NCBI GenBank assembly: GCA_016721875.1
Contig: JADKHG010000004.1
Coordinates: forward strand, 158,308-222,307
Direction of reading: 5' to 3'
DNA length: 64,000 bases
Origin: Sphingomonadales bacterium
Lineage (GTDB): Bacteria > Pseudomonadota > Alphaproteobacteria > Sphingomonadales > Sphingomonadaceae
Within the stretch, counting starts at the first letter, position 1; every line of letters starts with the position of its first letter. Made by a program: the position numbers and the translations under genes. This document shows, piece after piece, positions 44,515 through 53,772 of the stretch. The notes below the pieces were generated by a model, which was given only the letters and a program-made list of their open reading frames with translations, was not told the origin of the DNA and ran no database searches.

Positions 44515-45645
44515 ATGACTGCGCGAATCCTGATCATTGCGGGCTCTGATAGCGGCGGTGGCGCTGGTATTCAGGCTGATATCAAAACCGTGACCATGCT
44601 GGGCGGCCATGCGATGACCGCTATCACCGCTATCACGGCGCAAAATACGGTCGGCGTGCAGGCCGTGCATCCTGTTCCGACCGAAATGGTTGTCGCGCAA
44701 ATGGATAGCGTGCTGTCCGACATTGGCGTGGATGCGGTGAAGATCGGAATGATCGGCTCGCCTGAAACCTGCCATGCGGTTGCCGACCGGCTGCAGGATT
44801 TGGGCGTCCGCATTGTGTTTGATCCCGTCATGGTCGCAACCAGCGGGTCGTCGCTTGCCGACGTAGAGACCGTGCGCGCCTTTGACCGGCTGATGAAAAT
44901 CGCGACCGTCACCACCCCCAATCTGCCCGAGCTCGAAGCCTTGGGCGGGCGTGAGGCTTTGTTGCGGATGAACATTCCGCTGCTGATCAAGGGCGGCCAT
45001 TCGGGTGAGGATTATATCACCGACCGGCTTGACCTTGGTTTTAACCAGAGCGCGAGTTGGAGCAGCAAGCGCATCGAGACCATAAGCACGCACGGAACCG
45101 GCTGCACGCTGGCTAGTGCGGTGGCAACAGGATTGGGGCAGGGGATGACCCTGCAACAGGCGGTGGAACGCGCGCGGCAATTTGTCCGCCTTGCTTTGTT
45201 GAATGCGCCGGGATTGGGGGAAGGCCATGGACCTATGGGGCATCAACATGTCCGCGCCGAACCCATATTGCCCGGCCCAACACTCAATCAGGTGACCGTT
45301 GGGGCAAGCGACTATGCGGCTTCGGTTGCCTTCTACAAACAATTGGGTCTCACCCAGATCGTTGACAGTCCTGACAATGGCTATGCAAGGTTTGAGGCCG
45401 CCAATGGCGCCACCTTTTCGATCCATTCCGATGGTTCCGTAGCTGGCGGAGCGGTGGTCTATTTTGAACATTGGCGGTTGGGAGAATGGTGCGATCAGCT
45501 TGTGAAGGCAGGTGTTGAATTCGACCAGCTCCCACGCGGCGAAGATTGGGGCTGGACCGAAGCAAGGCTGCGCGATCCACATGGAAATCTGATCTGTCTG
45601 TACAACGCCGGCGAAATGCGGCGCTATCCGCCGTGGCGCCTATGA
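44515..45645 (+). CDS. thiD: HMP-P kinase ThiD fused to a C-terminal VOC/glyoxalase domain
   Basis: Residues 1-255 are a complete hydroxymethylpyrimidine (phosphate) kinase of thiamine synthesis: IAGSDSGGGAGIQADIK, AQNTVGVQ, DPVMVATSG, and the ATP/anion-hole STHGTGCTLASA. After a linker (HGPMGHQHVRAEP) residues ~265-376 form a vicinal-oxygen-chelate domain (VTVGASDYAASVAFYKQLGL, GWTEARLRDPHGNLICLYN). The junction is in frame with no stop, so I read it as a genuine fusion. Start ATG 44515 preferred over GTG 44506. The stop overlaps the rnhB start. Confidence 0.87.
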   Translation: MTARILIIAGSDSGGGAGIQADIKTVTMLGGHAMTAITAITAQNTVGVQAVHPVPTEMVVAQMDSVLSDIGVDAVKIGMIGSPETCHAVADRLQDLGVRIVFDPVMVATSGSSLADVETVRAFDRLMKIATVTTPNLPELEALGGREALLRMNIPLLIKGGHSGEDYITDRLDLGFNQSASWSSKRIETISTHGTGCTLASAVATGLGQGMTLQQAVERARQFVRLALLNAPGLGEGHGPMGHQHVRAEPILPGPTLNQVTVGASDYAASVAFYKQLGLTQIVDSPDNGYARFEAANGATFSIHSDGSVAGGAVVYFEHWRLGEWCDQLVKAGVEFDQLPRGEDWGWTEARLRDPHGNLICLYNAGEMRRYPPWRL

Positions 45646-46196
45646 TCGTCGGCGTTGACGAAGCGGGAAGGGGGCCTTTGGCCGGGCCAGTGGTGGCAGC
45701 GGCCGTGGTGTTGTGCGACGGCGGAATAGTCGGGCTGGACGACAGCAAGAAGCTGAGCGCGAAAAAACGGGCTTTGCTCGAAACCGAAATCAAAAGCCGC
45801 TGCCAATGGGCGGTCGGTATCGCCGAGGTTGAGGAAATCGATCGGATCAACATTTTGCAGGCGACAATGCTCGCTATGACGCGAGCGGTAGAGGCGCTGG
45901 GTGTCGAGCCGCGCAAAGTGATGGTTGACGGCAACCGCCTGCCGCGCTGGCGCTATGTGGCGGAAGCGGTGATCGGCGGTGATGCTATCCATCCCTGCAT
46001 TTCGGCGGCGAGCATCATTGCCAAGGAACATCGGGACCGGTTGATGCGGATCTATGACCTGACCTATCCAGGCTATGGCTGGGCGTCGAACAAGGGTTAT
46101 GGCTCAGCATTGCACATGCAGGCATTGCGCGAATTGGGAGCGACACCGCTGCACAGACGCAGCTTTGCACCCGTCGCGCAGCTTGAAATTCTGTAA
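45642..46196 (+). CDS. rnhB: ribonuclease HII
   Basis: Removes RNA from RNA/DNA hybrids and misinserted ribonucleotides. The start MIVGVDEAGRG (45642) overlaps the thiD-VOC stop (ATGA). Catalytic acidic residues are visible in VDEAGRGPLAGP (Asp-Glu), VMVDGNRLP and the Asp in KEHRDRLM; LDDSKKLS is the substrate-binding motif. It is 184 residues, normal for the family. Confidence 0.95.
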   Translation: MIVGVDEAGRGPLAGPVVAAAVVLCDGGIVGLDDSKKLSAKKRALLETEIKSRCQWAVGIAEVEEIDRINILQATMLAMTRAVEALGVEPRKVMVDGNRLPRWRYVAEAVIGGDAIHPCISAASIIAKEHRDRLMRIYDLTYPGYGWASNKGYGSALHMQALRELGATPLHRRSFAPVAQLEIL

Positions 46197-46217
46197 CTGA
46201 ATGTAAAATTTACAAGT

Positions 46218-46369
46218 GAGTCCATTAGGCAACACCACTAGGGGTTGAGTCCCGCTGGAATCGACAGACTCCATATCTTGTGTTGGACTCTTTCTGTTCC
46301 CACAAAATCGCGGATTTCCAGCGAGTCGCCCTGTGGAAAACTTTCTTGACGCAGACTCAAATTCGACTC
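46218..46369. promoter_or_regulatory. cluster of eight GANTC sites upstream of ccrM
   Basis: GANTC sites start at 46218, 46247, 46258, 46267, 46286, 46323, 46354 and 46365, that is eight in 152 bases, where about 0.6 would be expected at random. They are the recognition sequence of the methyltransferase encoded directly downstream. In Caulobacter the ccrM leader carries GANTC sites whose methylation state affects ccrM expression; the density here points to autoregulation by methylation. The 207 bases between rnhB and ccrM carry no gene. Confidence 0.7.
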
Positions 46370-46403
46370 ATCGCGGGTGCTTCGGTCTGGGGAAATGGGC
46401 AGC

Positions 46404-47546
46404 ATGGGCGTTATCGAGAAAATCAAGCCGGCAACGAGAGTTGCCAAAAAGGCTGTTGCGGCACCGCAGGCCAAGCTTCCGCTCGACAGCATTTTGCGCA
46501 TGGACTGCATAGAGGCGATGCGGACTTTGCCCGACGCCTGCATCGATATGGTGTTCGCCGACCCGCCCTATAATCTGCAGCTTGGTGGCGATCTGCATCG
46601 TCCCGATGGCAGTCAGGTGGATGCGGTTGATGATGACTGGGACAAGTTCACAGACTTTGCCGCCTATGACAAATTCACTCGGGAATGGCTGGCCGAGGCA
46701 AAGCGCATCCTGAAGCCTGACGGCACTTTGTGGGTGATCGGCAGCTATCACAATATTTTCCGCGTCGGTGCGACCTTGCAGGATCAGGGCTTCTGGATCC
46801 TAAACGACATCATCTGGCGCAAATCGAACCCGATGCCCAATTTCAAGGGCACGCGCTTCACCAACGCCCACGAAACGCTGATCTGGGCTTCGACCAGTGA
46901 GAAGGCGCGCTATACTTTCCATTATCGCTCGATGAAGACATTGAACGACGAATTGCAGATGCGCTCCGATTGGAACATCCCCATTTGCGGTGGCAAAGAA
47001 CGTTTGAAACTCAACGGTACCAAGGCGCATCCGACACAAAAGCCCGAAGCCTTGCTGTATCGTATCCTGCTTTCGTGCACCAATCCCGGCGACGTCGTGC
47101 TTGATCCGTTTTTCGGAACCGGCACCACCGGTGCGGTTGCAAAACGGCTGCAACGCCGCTGGATAGGTTGCGAACGCGATGCAACCTATTGCAAGGTTGC
47201 CGAAGAGCGCATCCAGATGGCGCTGCCGCTCGATGAATCATCGCTGCAAACAATGCAATCGCCCAAGTCGCAGCCGCGCGTGTCCTTTGGCCAGTTGGTG
47301 GAAAATGGCTATATCCGCGCCGGGTCGCAACTGGTGGACAAGAAGCGTCGCTTTGGGGCGATTATTCGCGCCGACGGTTCGCTCAAATGGGGCGACAAAT
47401 ATGGATCGATCCACAAAATCGGCGCGATGGTGCAAAATGCCCCTAGCTGCAACGGTTGGACCTATTGGTATTATCAAACCCGCACCGGCGAGTTGAAGGT
47501 GATTGACGAGCTGCGCCAGACCTATCTGCTCGCCACCGAACCATGA
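46404..47546 (+). CDS. ccrM: cell-cycle DNA adenine methyltransferase CcrM (GANTC)
   Basis: 380 residues. A beta-class N6-adenine methyltransferase with DPPY (MVFADPPYNLQ, about 40-50) before the SAM motif FFGTGTTG (about 225), and the CcrM-specific C-terminal DNA-contacting region (LVENGYIRAGSQLVDKKRRFGAIIRADGSL). It methylates GANTC and links replication to transcription in alphaproteobacteria. ATG 46404 is favoured because GGGGAA lies nine bases upstream; 46395 and GTG 46377 are alternatives. The stop overlaps the folP start. Confidence 0.95.
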   Translation: MGVIEKIKPATRVAKKAVAAPQAKLPLDSILRMDCIEAMRTLPDACIDMVFADPPYNLQLGGDLHRPDGSQVDAVDDDWDKFTDFAAYDKFTREWLAEAKRILKPDGTLWVIGSYHNIFRVGATLQDQGFWILNDIIWRKSNPMPNFKGTRFTNAHETLIWASTSEKARYTFHYRSMKTLNDELQMRSDWNIPICGGKERLKLNGTKAHPTQKPEALLYRILLSCTNPGDVVLDPFFGTGTTGAVAKRLQRRWIGCERDATYCKVAEERIQMALPLDESSLQTMQSPKSQPRVSFGQLVENGYIRAGSQLVDKKRRFGAIIRADGSLKWGDKYGSIHKIGAMVQNAPSCNGWTYWYYQTRTGELKVIDELRQTYLLATEP

Positions 47547-48639
47547 TCCAGCTCTATTTGCGGCCCTGCGCTTATGTCGACACACCGATTGGCTATGACC
47601 AGCCGGTCGAGCGATTGGCTGGAGGCATGCTGTATTTTCCGCATGGGAGGTGTTGACCACCGAGGGTGGACGGCGGACGGGCAAGCAATTGATCCCGGTA
47701 AGCGCATTTGATACCTATCACGACAGTATGTCTCAGGATCAGCGCGAACGGCTCGATGGCCTGCGCGCCAATATCCTGAAACCGCGCACACCACTCAACA
47801 TGGGTGAGCGCAACATCCCGCTCGACCAGCCGAGGGTGATGGGGATTCTCAACTGCACCCCTGACAGTTTTTCCGATGGCGGCAAACATGGTGATGCGCC
47901 TGCTGCGATTGAAATGGGCGGTGCGATGACAGCGGCCGGGGCAGCGATTATCGATATCGGCGGCGAATCCACCCGCCCAGGCGCACCGCTGGTGTGGGAA
48001 GGTGACGAAATTGCCCGCATTGAACCTGTCGTGCGCGCAATGGCGAACAGCGGTGCTGCGGTTTCTGTCGATTCGCGCAAAGCTGCCGTCATGGAGGCGG
48101 CACTGGCGGCAGGCGCGCGGCTGATCAACGATATTTCGGCTTTGCGCTATGACGACCGGGCGATTGCGGTCGCGCTGTCGAGCGATTGCCCGATTGCCAT
48201 CATGCACGCGCCCAGCGCGAGCAGCGATCCGCACAAAAATGACGCAGGCTACCGCGATATCCTGATAGATATTTACGACTGGTTTGAAGACCATATCGAA
48301 GCGCTGGTCGCCAAAGGCATTGCGCGCGAACGGTTGATTGTCGACCCCGGCATAGGCTTTGGCAAGTCGCTGTCGGACAATCTGACGTTGATCAACAATC
48401 TGGCGCTGTTCCATGGCCTCGGCTGCCCGATCCTGTTCGGCGCGAGCCGCAAACGGATGATCGGTGCGTTGTCGAATGAGGCAGCGGCTGACGCACGGCT
48501 TGGCGGCTCGCTGTTTTTGGCGATGAAAGCAGTCGAGCAAGGGGCCCACATCGTTCGGGTCCATGATGTGCCGGAGACGGTGCAAGCCATCCATGTCTGG
48601 CGCGGTTTGCGCGACGCCGCATTGACGGCTTCGGTCTAA
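47543..48639 (+). CDS. folP: dihydropteroate synthase (frameshifted near its N-terminus)
   Basis: Condenses DHPP and p-aminobenzoate in folate synthesis. The DHPS core is intact: GILNCTPDSFSDGG, IDIGGESTRPGA, SVDSRKAAVMEA, LINDISAL, DPGIGFGKS, GASRKRM. The sphingomonad-type N-terminal extension (MIQLYLRPCAYVDTP...LAGGMLYF) starts at 47543, overlapping the ccrM stop, but runs into a stop. One T added to the run at 47635-47638 joins it to SAWEVLTTEGGRR in the core frame. If this is not a sequence error, translation would have to start internally at 47650. Confidence 0.92.
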
Positions 48640-48662
48640 ACTGATCTGGCAATTCGGAAAGG

Positions 48663-49657
48663 TCAGTTCCACAAATAGTATTCAAAGTTCGCGAAATAGG
48701 ATTTTCCGTTATATTTTTTTTCAGGATGCTGAATAGTTTTGGATGAGTATCCGGTAAATCTGACTGCTGCAATTTTGCCTGAACTGGTTTTCAAACAGCG
48801 AAACTTTCCCTTGAGCGCCTTGTGCAAAAAGGCGCCCATAGGTTTGAAATCCTTGGTCTTACAGATATCTAAACTGGGAGGCTTGGGTGCGGCGTTGCTA
48901 TATTCCGTGGGGATAGTGGCGGAGTCCCAAGATACGCCATTCGCATGCGCAACATTAATTGAATCGTTCGATGACCAAGGAAAGGTATATCTGGTGAAAT
49001 AAATGTCGCTTTGCGGTGTATGGGTTTTGACGAAATGTCGCCATCAATGTCAAAATAATCGGAAGTTTCCGCGACGGACTGTGTGTAGTGGTCATAGCGT
49101 AGTTGGAAAAAACCAGTTTTGGGCAGCTGGCTAATGACGGATTGCAGCAATTTTGTATCCAACTGCGGTTTAACGGTCAGTGGTCCATTGGCCGAAATTT
49201 GTGCGAATGATGCGCTGACCCGACCTTGCCGGTTGGGTGCTGTCACATCAACTCCGTTTGCGAGTATACGTCCTTCGCAGGCCATGCTGAGGGACGGATC
49301 TCCGGGCATATCATGCTTCATGAATAGCACGTTGAAGCCATCGTCGGCGCTGTTGGGAACATAACTGCCATCAGGCTTTGGAAAACCTGGATTAAAAATC
49401 GGCCCCACCGATTTGGCGGTGCTGAGCGGAGCAATTTTTGCTTTGGGGTCACCAATTGCCGCTGGGCCAGTGAAGCACTGGCCTTGCTTTTCAAATATGA
49501 TCCCCTTGGTTTTCCAAACTGGATCGGCGGCGCCAGGTGAAACAGAAAAACGCAACTGTTGGTCAACAGGGGCCGCAGAAAGGGGTATCGAGACAAATAC
49601 CGCAGAGCCCAATGCTAGCTGGAGAAATTTAGAAAATTGATGTGACACGCGATTCAT
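48663..49657 (-). CDS. secreted protein of unknown function (frameshifted; about 331 residues when joined)
   Basis: From ATG 49657 (GAGGGAGAT upstream) a signal peptide (VFVSIPLSAA) leads into ~205 residues with a TSDYFDIDGDI segment. The frame then turns implausible. Adding one T to the TTT run (49033-49035) opens a second frame of about 125 codons (FVKTHTPQSDIYFTR... to FANFEYYLWN) ending at 48663, with better codon use than the alternative ending. I recognise no family. Composition is more AT-rich than the neighbours. The protein has several Cys and a KPPSLDICKTKDFKP segment. It stands alone between folP and the DUF2177 gene, convergent with folP. Confidence 0.65.
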
Positions 49658-49771
49658 GAAAATCTCCCTCTCGTGACCCACAGCGGTTTTTCCATAGCTT
49701 CGCATGATTTTCCAGTGCAAAGATAGATGTGCGTTTTTTGTTCAATGGCGACAGCTTGACGAGGCATGTAT

Positions 49772-50182
49772 ATGAAAATGATCACCGCTTATGTCGCCAC
49801 TGGCATCGCCTTCGCATTGATCGATAGTGTGTGGCTGCGCAGCATGTATGCGCGGCTCTATAAGCCGGAAATCGGCAGCCTCATGCTCGACAGCGGCTTT
49901 CGGATGTGGCCTGCGATCATTTTCTATCTGCTCTATATTTTGGGGATGATGATCTTCGCCGTTGGCCCGGCACTGGCATCGGGGCGTTGGCAAACCGCTT
50001 TATGCTGGGGCGCGATGTTCGGCTTTTTCTGCTATATGACCTATGACCTGACCAACCACGCCACGCTGAAAACATGGAGCGTCAAGGTGACGGTTCTCGA
50101 TATCATCTGGGGAACGGTGCTGACGGGATCGGCGGCGACCGTAGGCTGGTGGATCACCACGCTGATCCACGGCAAAAACTAG
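49772..50182 (+). CDS. DUF2177 family membrane protein
   Basis: About 136 residues and four hydrophobic helices, with family features IDSVWLRSMYARLYKPEIG and YMTYDLTNHATLKTW followed by a last helix. ATG 49772 (MKMITAY) has GAGG at good spacing; ATG 49766 is also possible. The last bases overlap the convergent sigma-54 regulator gene. Function unknown. Confidence 0.87.
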   Translation: MKMITAYVATGIAFALIDSVWLRSMYARLYKPEIGSLMLDSGFRMWPAIIFYLLYILGMMIFAVGPALASGRWQTALCWGAMFGFFCYMTYDLTNHATLKTWSVKVTVLDIIWGTVLTGSAATVGWWITTLIHGKN

Positions 50183-51600
50183 GCGGCGTTGCTCTCGATA
50201 CCCAGATCGGCCAGCTTGCGGTAAAGCGTCGAGCGGCCAATGCCGAGACGGCGCGCAACCTCGGTCATGCGACCGCGATAATGGCCAATGGCAAGGCGGA
50301 TGACGTCGGCTTCGATTTCCTCGAGCGGGCGCAAATTGCCGTCTTGTTCATACAGCGCAACGCCGATGCCTTCGCTCATCTGGATGGGTGTGGTTAGCTG
50401 CCTGCCGACGGCAGCCGCGATTTGCGGGAACTCATCGGCGGTCAGTGCGTCACGATCACACAGCACCGCAGCGCGAAACAGCGCGCTTTGCAACTGGCGG
50501 ACATTTCCCGGCCAATCATAGGTTTTGAGCAAACTCAAGGCTTCGTCGGTAATGCCAAGGCTGCGCAGCCCGGGCTGGGTTGCCATGCGCGCAAGGAAAT
50601 GGCGGGCGAGTGCCGGAATATCAGCCGTGCGTTCGCGTAATGGCGGAATGCGCAATTGGACGATGTTGATCCGGTAATAAAGATCTTCGCGGAAAGCGCC
50701 GCTGGCCAGCAGTTCGGCAATGTCATTGTTGCACGCCGAGATTACGCGCACATCGACGCGGTAGCTATGTGGGCTGCCCAAAGGCTGGATTTCATTCTCG
50801 GTCAGCAACCGGACAAGGCGAACCTGTGTTTCGGTGGGGAGTTGATCGATTTCGTCGAGGAAAATTGTCCCGCCATCGGCCTGTTGCACCAGCCCGACGC
50901 GGCGGTCGAATGCTCCGGTGAAGGCGTTCTTCTCATGCCCGAACAGCACCGAATCGAGCAGATTGGGCGCAATCGCTCCGCAATTGACTTTGAGCAGCGG
51001 AAGTCGCGCACGCGGGGAAGCGCCATGAACCGCATCGGCCACCACTTCCTTGCCAACACCACCTTCGCCTTCGATGAAAACCGGGGCGCGCGAACGAGCA
51101 GCTTTTGCGGCAATGGCGAGGGCGCTGCGATAGGCGGGGGCAGTGGCGATAATCTCGTCAAAACCCAGCGGATGGGTAATTTTCTCGGTCAGCGGCTGAA
51201 GCTCGCCAAAATCTTTCGAATGCTCTGCCGCCATGCTGAGCGCGGCAATCAGCCTTTCGGCAGCGACCGGTTTGATCAGATAATCCGATGCCCCGGCGCG
51301 CATAGCCTCAATCGCGCTGTCGGTCGATCCGATCGCGGTCAGCAAGAGCACGGGCAGGGCAGGGCGTCGCGCCTTCAGTTCGGCGATCAACGCCGCGCTG
51401 TCTGACCCCGGAGCCCATTCGTCGAGGATGATCGCGTCGAGCATCATCCCGTCCTGCGTGCCCAGCATGGCAATTGCGGTTTCGGCATCACGCGCAAAAA
51501 TGGTGCGCCAGCCTGCACGACTGGCGATAGCCGACACCAGCCGGCACTGGGCCGGTTCGTCGTCTACCAGCATTAAAAGGCGCGTGTCTTTTTCAGCCAT
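50179..51600 (-). CDS. NtrC-type sigma-54-dependent response regulator
   Basis: 473 residues. The receiver (VDDEPAQ, phospho-acceptor in AIILDEWAPG, Lys in YLIKPVA) looks functional. The AAA+ domain has Walker A EGEGGVGKE and Walker B GTIFLDEID. The sigma-54 contact loop reads NAFTGA instead of GAFTGA. A Fis-type HTH ends the protein (VARRLGIGRSTLYRKLADLG). No partner kinase is adjacent. The start MAEKDTR at 51600 replaces the longer upstream frame, which covers the promoter region. Targets are unknown. Confidence 0.9.
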   Translation of the reverse strand: MAEKDTRLLMLVDDEPAQCRLVSAIASRAGWRTIFARDAETAIAMLGTQDGMMLDAIILDEWAPGSDSAALIAELKARRPALPVLLLTAIGSTDSAIEAMRAGASDYLIKPVAAERLIAALSMAAEHSKDFGELQPLTEKITHPLGFDEIIATAPAYRSALAIAAKAARSRAPVFIEGEGGVGKEVVADAVHGASPRARLPLLKVNCGAIAPNLLDSVLFGHEKNAFTGAFDRRVGLVQQADGGTIFLDEIDQLPTETQVRLVRLLTENEIQPLGSPHSYRVDVRVISACNNDIAELLASGAFREDLYYRINIVQLRIPPLRERTADIPALARHFLARMATQPGLRSLGITDEALSLLKTYDWPGNVRQLQSALFRAAVLCDRDALTADEFPQIAAAVGRQLTTPIQMSEGIGVALYEQDGNLRPLEEIEADVIRLAIGHYRGRMTEVARRLGIGRSTLYRKLADLGIESNAA

Positions 51601-51770
51601 CCTGTGTCCATCGGAGCAAATTTGATCCCGATTGGTAACAGGAAGGAGTAAAGAGCCGATTAAGCACGACGAAAATTGTGGACATCCTTCCCACATCTCC
51701 TTGGTGCTTGAGCCTGCCACTGCTTGCGGTTATGGCGGATTAAAATCACCAAAGCTTGCAAGGAGGCAAA

Positions 51771-51893
51771 ATGGCTGGGCAACAGGATATGCGCGCTGCG
51801 AATGAAACCTATGGTGGGTTTTTGTCGCTTTTGAAGTGGGGAACTGTCGTCACTGCCGTGATCGCGGCACTTGTCGTATTGATTATCGCCTGA
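51771..51893 (+). CDS. aa3-type cytochrome c oxidase subunit IV
   Basis: A 40-residue protein (MAGQQDMRAANETYGGFLSL, then KWGTVVTAVIAALVVLIIA) with a perfect AGGAGG ribosome-binding site. The ETYxGFLxLLKWGT pattern followed by one transmembrane helix is that of the small subunit IV of alphaproteobacterial aa3 oxidase. This gene is often found directly before pntAA in the group, as here, one base before the pntAA GTG. Confidence 0.9.
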   Translation: MAGQQDMRAANETYGGFLSLLKWGTVVTAVIAALVVLIIA

Positions 51894-51894
51894 C

Positions 51895-53025
51895 GTGACC
51901 AAAATCGCTGTCCTGCGGGAAGTCGCCGCTGGCGAAACCCGGGTTGCTGCCTCGGCGGAAACGGTGAAGAAATTCGTCGCGCTAGGCGCAAGCGTTTCGG
52001 TTGAAAAGGGCGCTGGCCTGACCGCGTCGGTATCCGACGCCGAATATGAGGCCGCTGGCGCTTCTGTTGGCACTGCTGCCGCTGTGCTGAAGGATGCGGA
52101 TATTGTTCTGGGCGTGCAGGGGCCTGATCCCAAGGCGCTAAAGGGCTTGTCCAAGGGCGCATGGGTTGTCGCCGGACTTGATCCCTTTGGCCAGCGCAAG
52201 CGCGTCGATGACTATGCCAAGCTGGGCGTCGAGGCGCTGGCGATGGAATTCATGCCACGCATCACCCGCGCGCAATCGATGGATATCTTGTCGTCGCAAT
52301 CCAACCTTTCGGGTTACAAGGCGGTGATCGACAGCGCAGGGGCCTATGGCCGCGCGTTCCCGATGATGATGACGGCTGCGGGTACGGTACAGGCGGCGCG
52401 TGTATTTATCATGGGTGTTGGGGTTGCGGGGCTACAGGCGATTGCGACTGCGCGGCGTCTTGGCGCGCAGGTTTCGGCCACGGACGTGCGTTCGGCAACC
52501 AAGGAACAGATTGAAAGCCTCGGCGCCAAGCCGATTTTCGTGGAAAGCGTCGCCGGTATCGAAGGCGAAGGCGCGGGCGGCTATGCCACCGAAATGTCAG
52601 AGGAATATCAGAAGGCACAGGCCGAGCTGGTATCGTCGCATATTGCCAAACAGGACATCGTCATCACCACCGCGCTGATCCCCGGACGCGCGGCACCGCG
52701 GCTGATTTCGGACGCACAGATCGCATCAATGAAGCCCGGCAGCGTGATCTTCGACCTTGCGGTCGCGCAAGGTGGCAATGTCGAGGGATCAAAGGCTGAT
52801 GAAGTCGTGTTGAAGCACGGCGTCAAGATCATTGGCCACAGCAACACCCCCGCACATCTCCCCGCCGACGCCTCCGCCTTATTCGCGCGCAACCTGTTCA
52901 ACTTCCTCTCCGCCTTCTGGGACAAGGAAGCGGGCCGCCCTGTGCTCCCCGACGACGATGAAATCACCACCGCCATTCGCCTGACCAAGGATGGCAAGGT
53001 GGTGAATGAGAGGCTGTTTGGGTGA
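51895..53025 (+). CDS. pntAA: NAD(P) transhydrogenase subunit alpha, part 1 (soluble domain I)
   Basis: NAD(H)-binding component of the proton-translocating transhydrogenase (376 residues; start GTG 51895). Visible: ETRVAASAETVKKF, the QSNLSGYKAVIDSA segment, the Rossmann loop MGVGVAGLQAIATARRLGA, and the mobile-loop region TALIPGRAAPRLI. The enzyme couples hydride transfer between NADH and NADP+ to proton movement. The usual next gene pntAB is displaced by an inserted unknown gene whose GTG overlaps this stop. Confidence 0.95.
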   Translation: MTKIAVLREVAAGETRVAASAETVKKFVALGASVSVEKGAGLTASVSDAEYEAAGASVGTAAAVLKDADIVLGVQGPDPKALKGLSKGAWVVAGLDPFGQRKRVDDYAKLGVEALAMEFMPRITRAQSMDILSSQSNLSGYKAVIDSAGAYGRAFPMMMTAAGTVQAARVFIMGVGVAGLQAIATARRLGAQVSATDVRSATKEQIESLGAKPIFVESVAGIEGEGAGGYATEMSEEYQKAQAELVSSHIAKQDIVITTALIPGRAAPRLISDAQIASMKPGSVIFDLAVAQGGNVEGSKADEVVLKHGVKIIGHSNTPAHLPADASALFARNLFNFLSAFWDKEAGRPVLPDDDEITTAIRLTKDGKVVNERLFG

Positions 53026-53726
53026 TTATTTCGAGTGTCCGGATTGTGGCTGCCGTTGCGCTCGTCTGGTCGTTTCCGGTGGACGCGGAGCAGCAACGTG
53101 ACTTCCGCTTTACCTTCGAGACCTTCCTTATTCCGGATAAAGGCCCTGACCAATTCGTTGTAAAAAAAGACGGGGTTTGGCTTTCTGGCAAAGCAATACC
53201 TAACAGGCTTGCCAACCTAACGGCTCCCGTTCCCATAGCCAAATGGGAATATGTCGTATCCCCTGAGATGTTCATCGGGATGGCTCGAGGTGATGTTCCT
53301 ATAGGATGTGCAATAAACCGCACTAAGAAGGGACGGACGCAAATATGTTTTGCTGATCCCGATCAATCGGGGTTTTTTACGCAATGGTTTTTCCTGGGTG
53401 ATCCGACAGTGTTTACCGCCACGAACTACAAACTATCTTTGCGACGTCCCAAACCTCTGCCACCGGCGCGGTATCAGTTTACGTCCTTCGAAAAGGTGGG
53501 CGACGAAACTCCAGGCACCCGATTTGAAATCCGACACATGGAAGGCCGTTTGGAAGTGTGCAGATTTGACGGTTTGTGTACGCATAGTGGACCACGCATT
53601 GAAAAAGCGGGGGCGGGCGAAGTCAACTTCCTTGGCGGGAAATTTTCCTATGTTGTTCAAAATGATGAAAGTATACAGGTAACAGTTAAGGACCCGATTT
53701 TGCCTCAGACTTTTTTGGTCAGATAG
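53022..53726 (+). CDS. exported protein of unknown function inserted in the pnt operon
   Basis: 234 residues from GTG 53022, whose start overlaps the pntAA stop (GTGA). It has a short signal peptide (VRIVAAVALVWSFPVDA) and a beta-rich body with three Cys (GCAINR, QICFAD, EVCRFDGLC). No family recognised. It is more AT-rich than pntAA and pntB, and it splits genes that are normally contiguous, so it looks like a late arrival. Translational coupling suggests it is expressed with the operon. Confidence 0.6.
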   Translation: MIISSVRIVAAVALVWSFPVDAEQQRDFRFTFETFLIPDKGPDQFVVKKDGVWLSGKAIPNRLANLTAPVPIAKWEYVVSPEMFIGMARGDVPIGCAINRTKKGRTQICFADPDQSGFFTQWFFLGDPTVFTATNYKLSLRRPKPLPPARYQFTSFEKVGDETPGTRFEIRHMEGRLEVCRFDGLCTHSGPRIEKAGAGEVNFLGGKFSYVVQNDESIQVTVKDPILPQTFLVR

Positions 53727-53772
53727 AAGCAATAATCTGGGCGGCAGAACTGCGACAATTCGGAGAAATTCT

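Noticed and set aside
45240..45320. Possible frameshift joining ThiD and the VOC domain
   Set aside because: The linker reads sensibly through in one frame with no displaced start or stop, so a fusion is the simpler reading.
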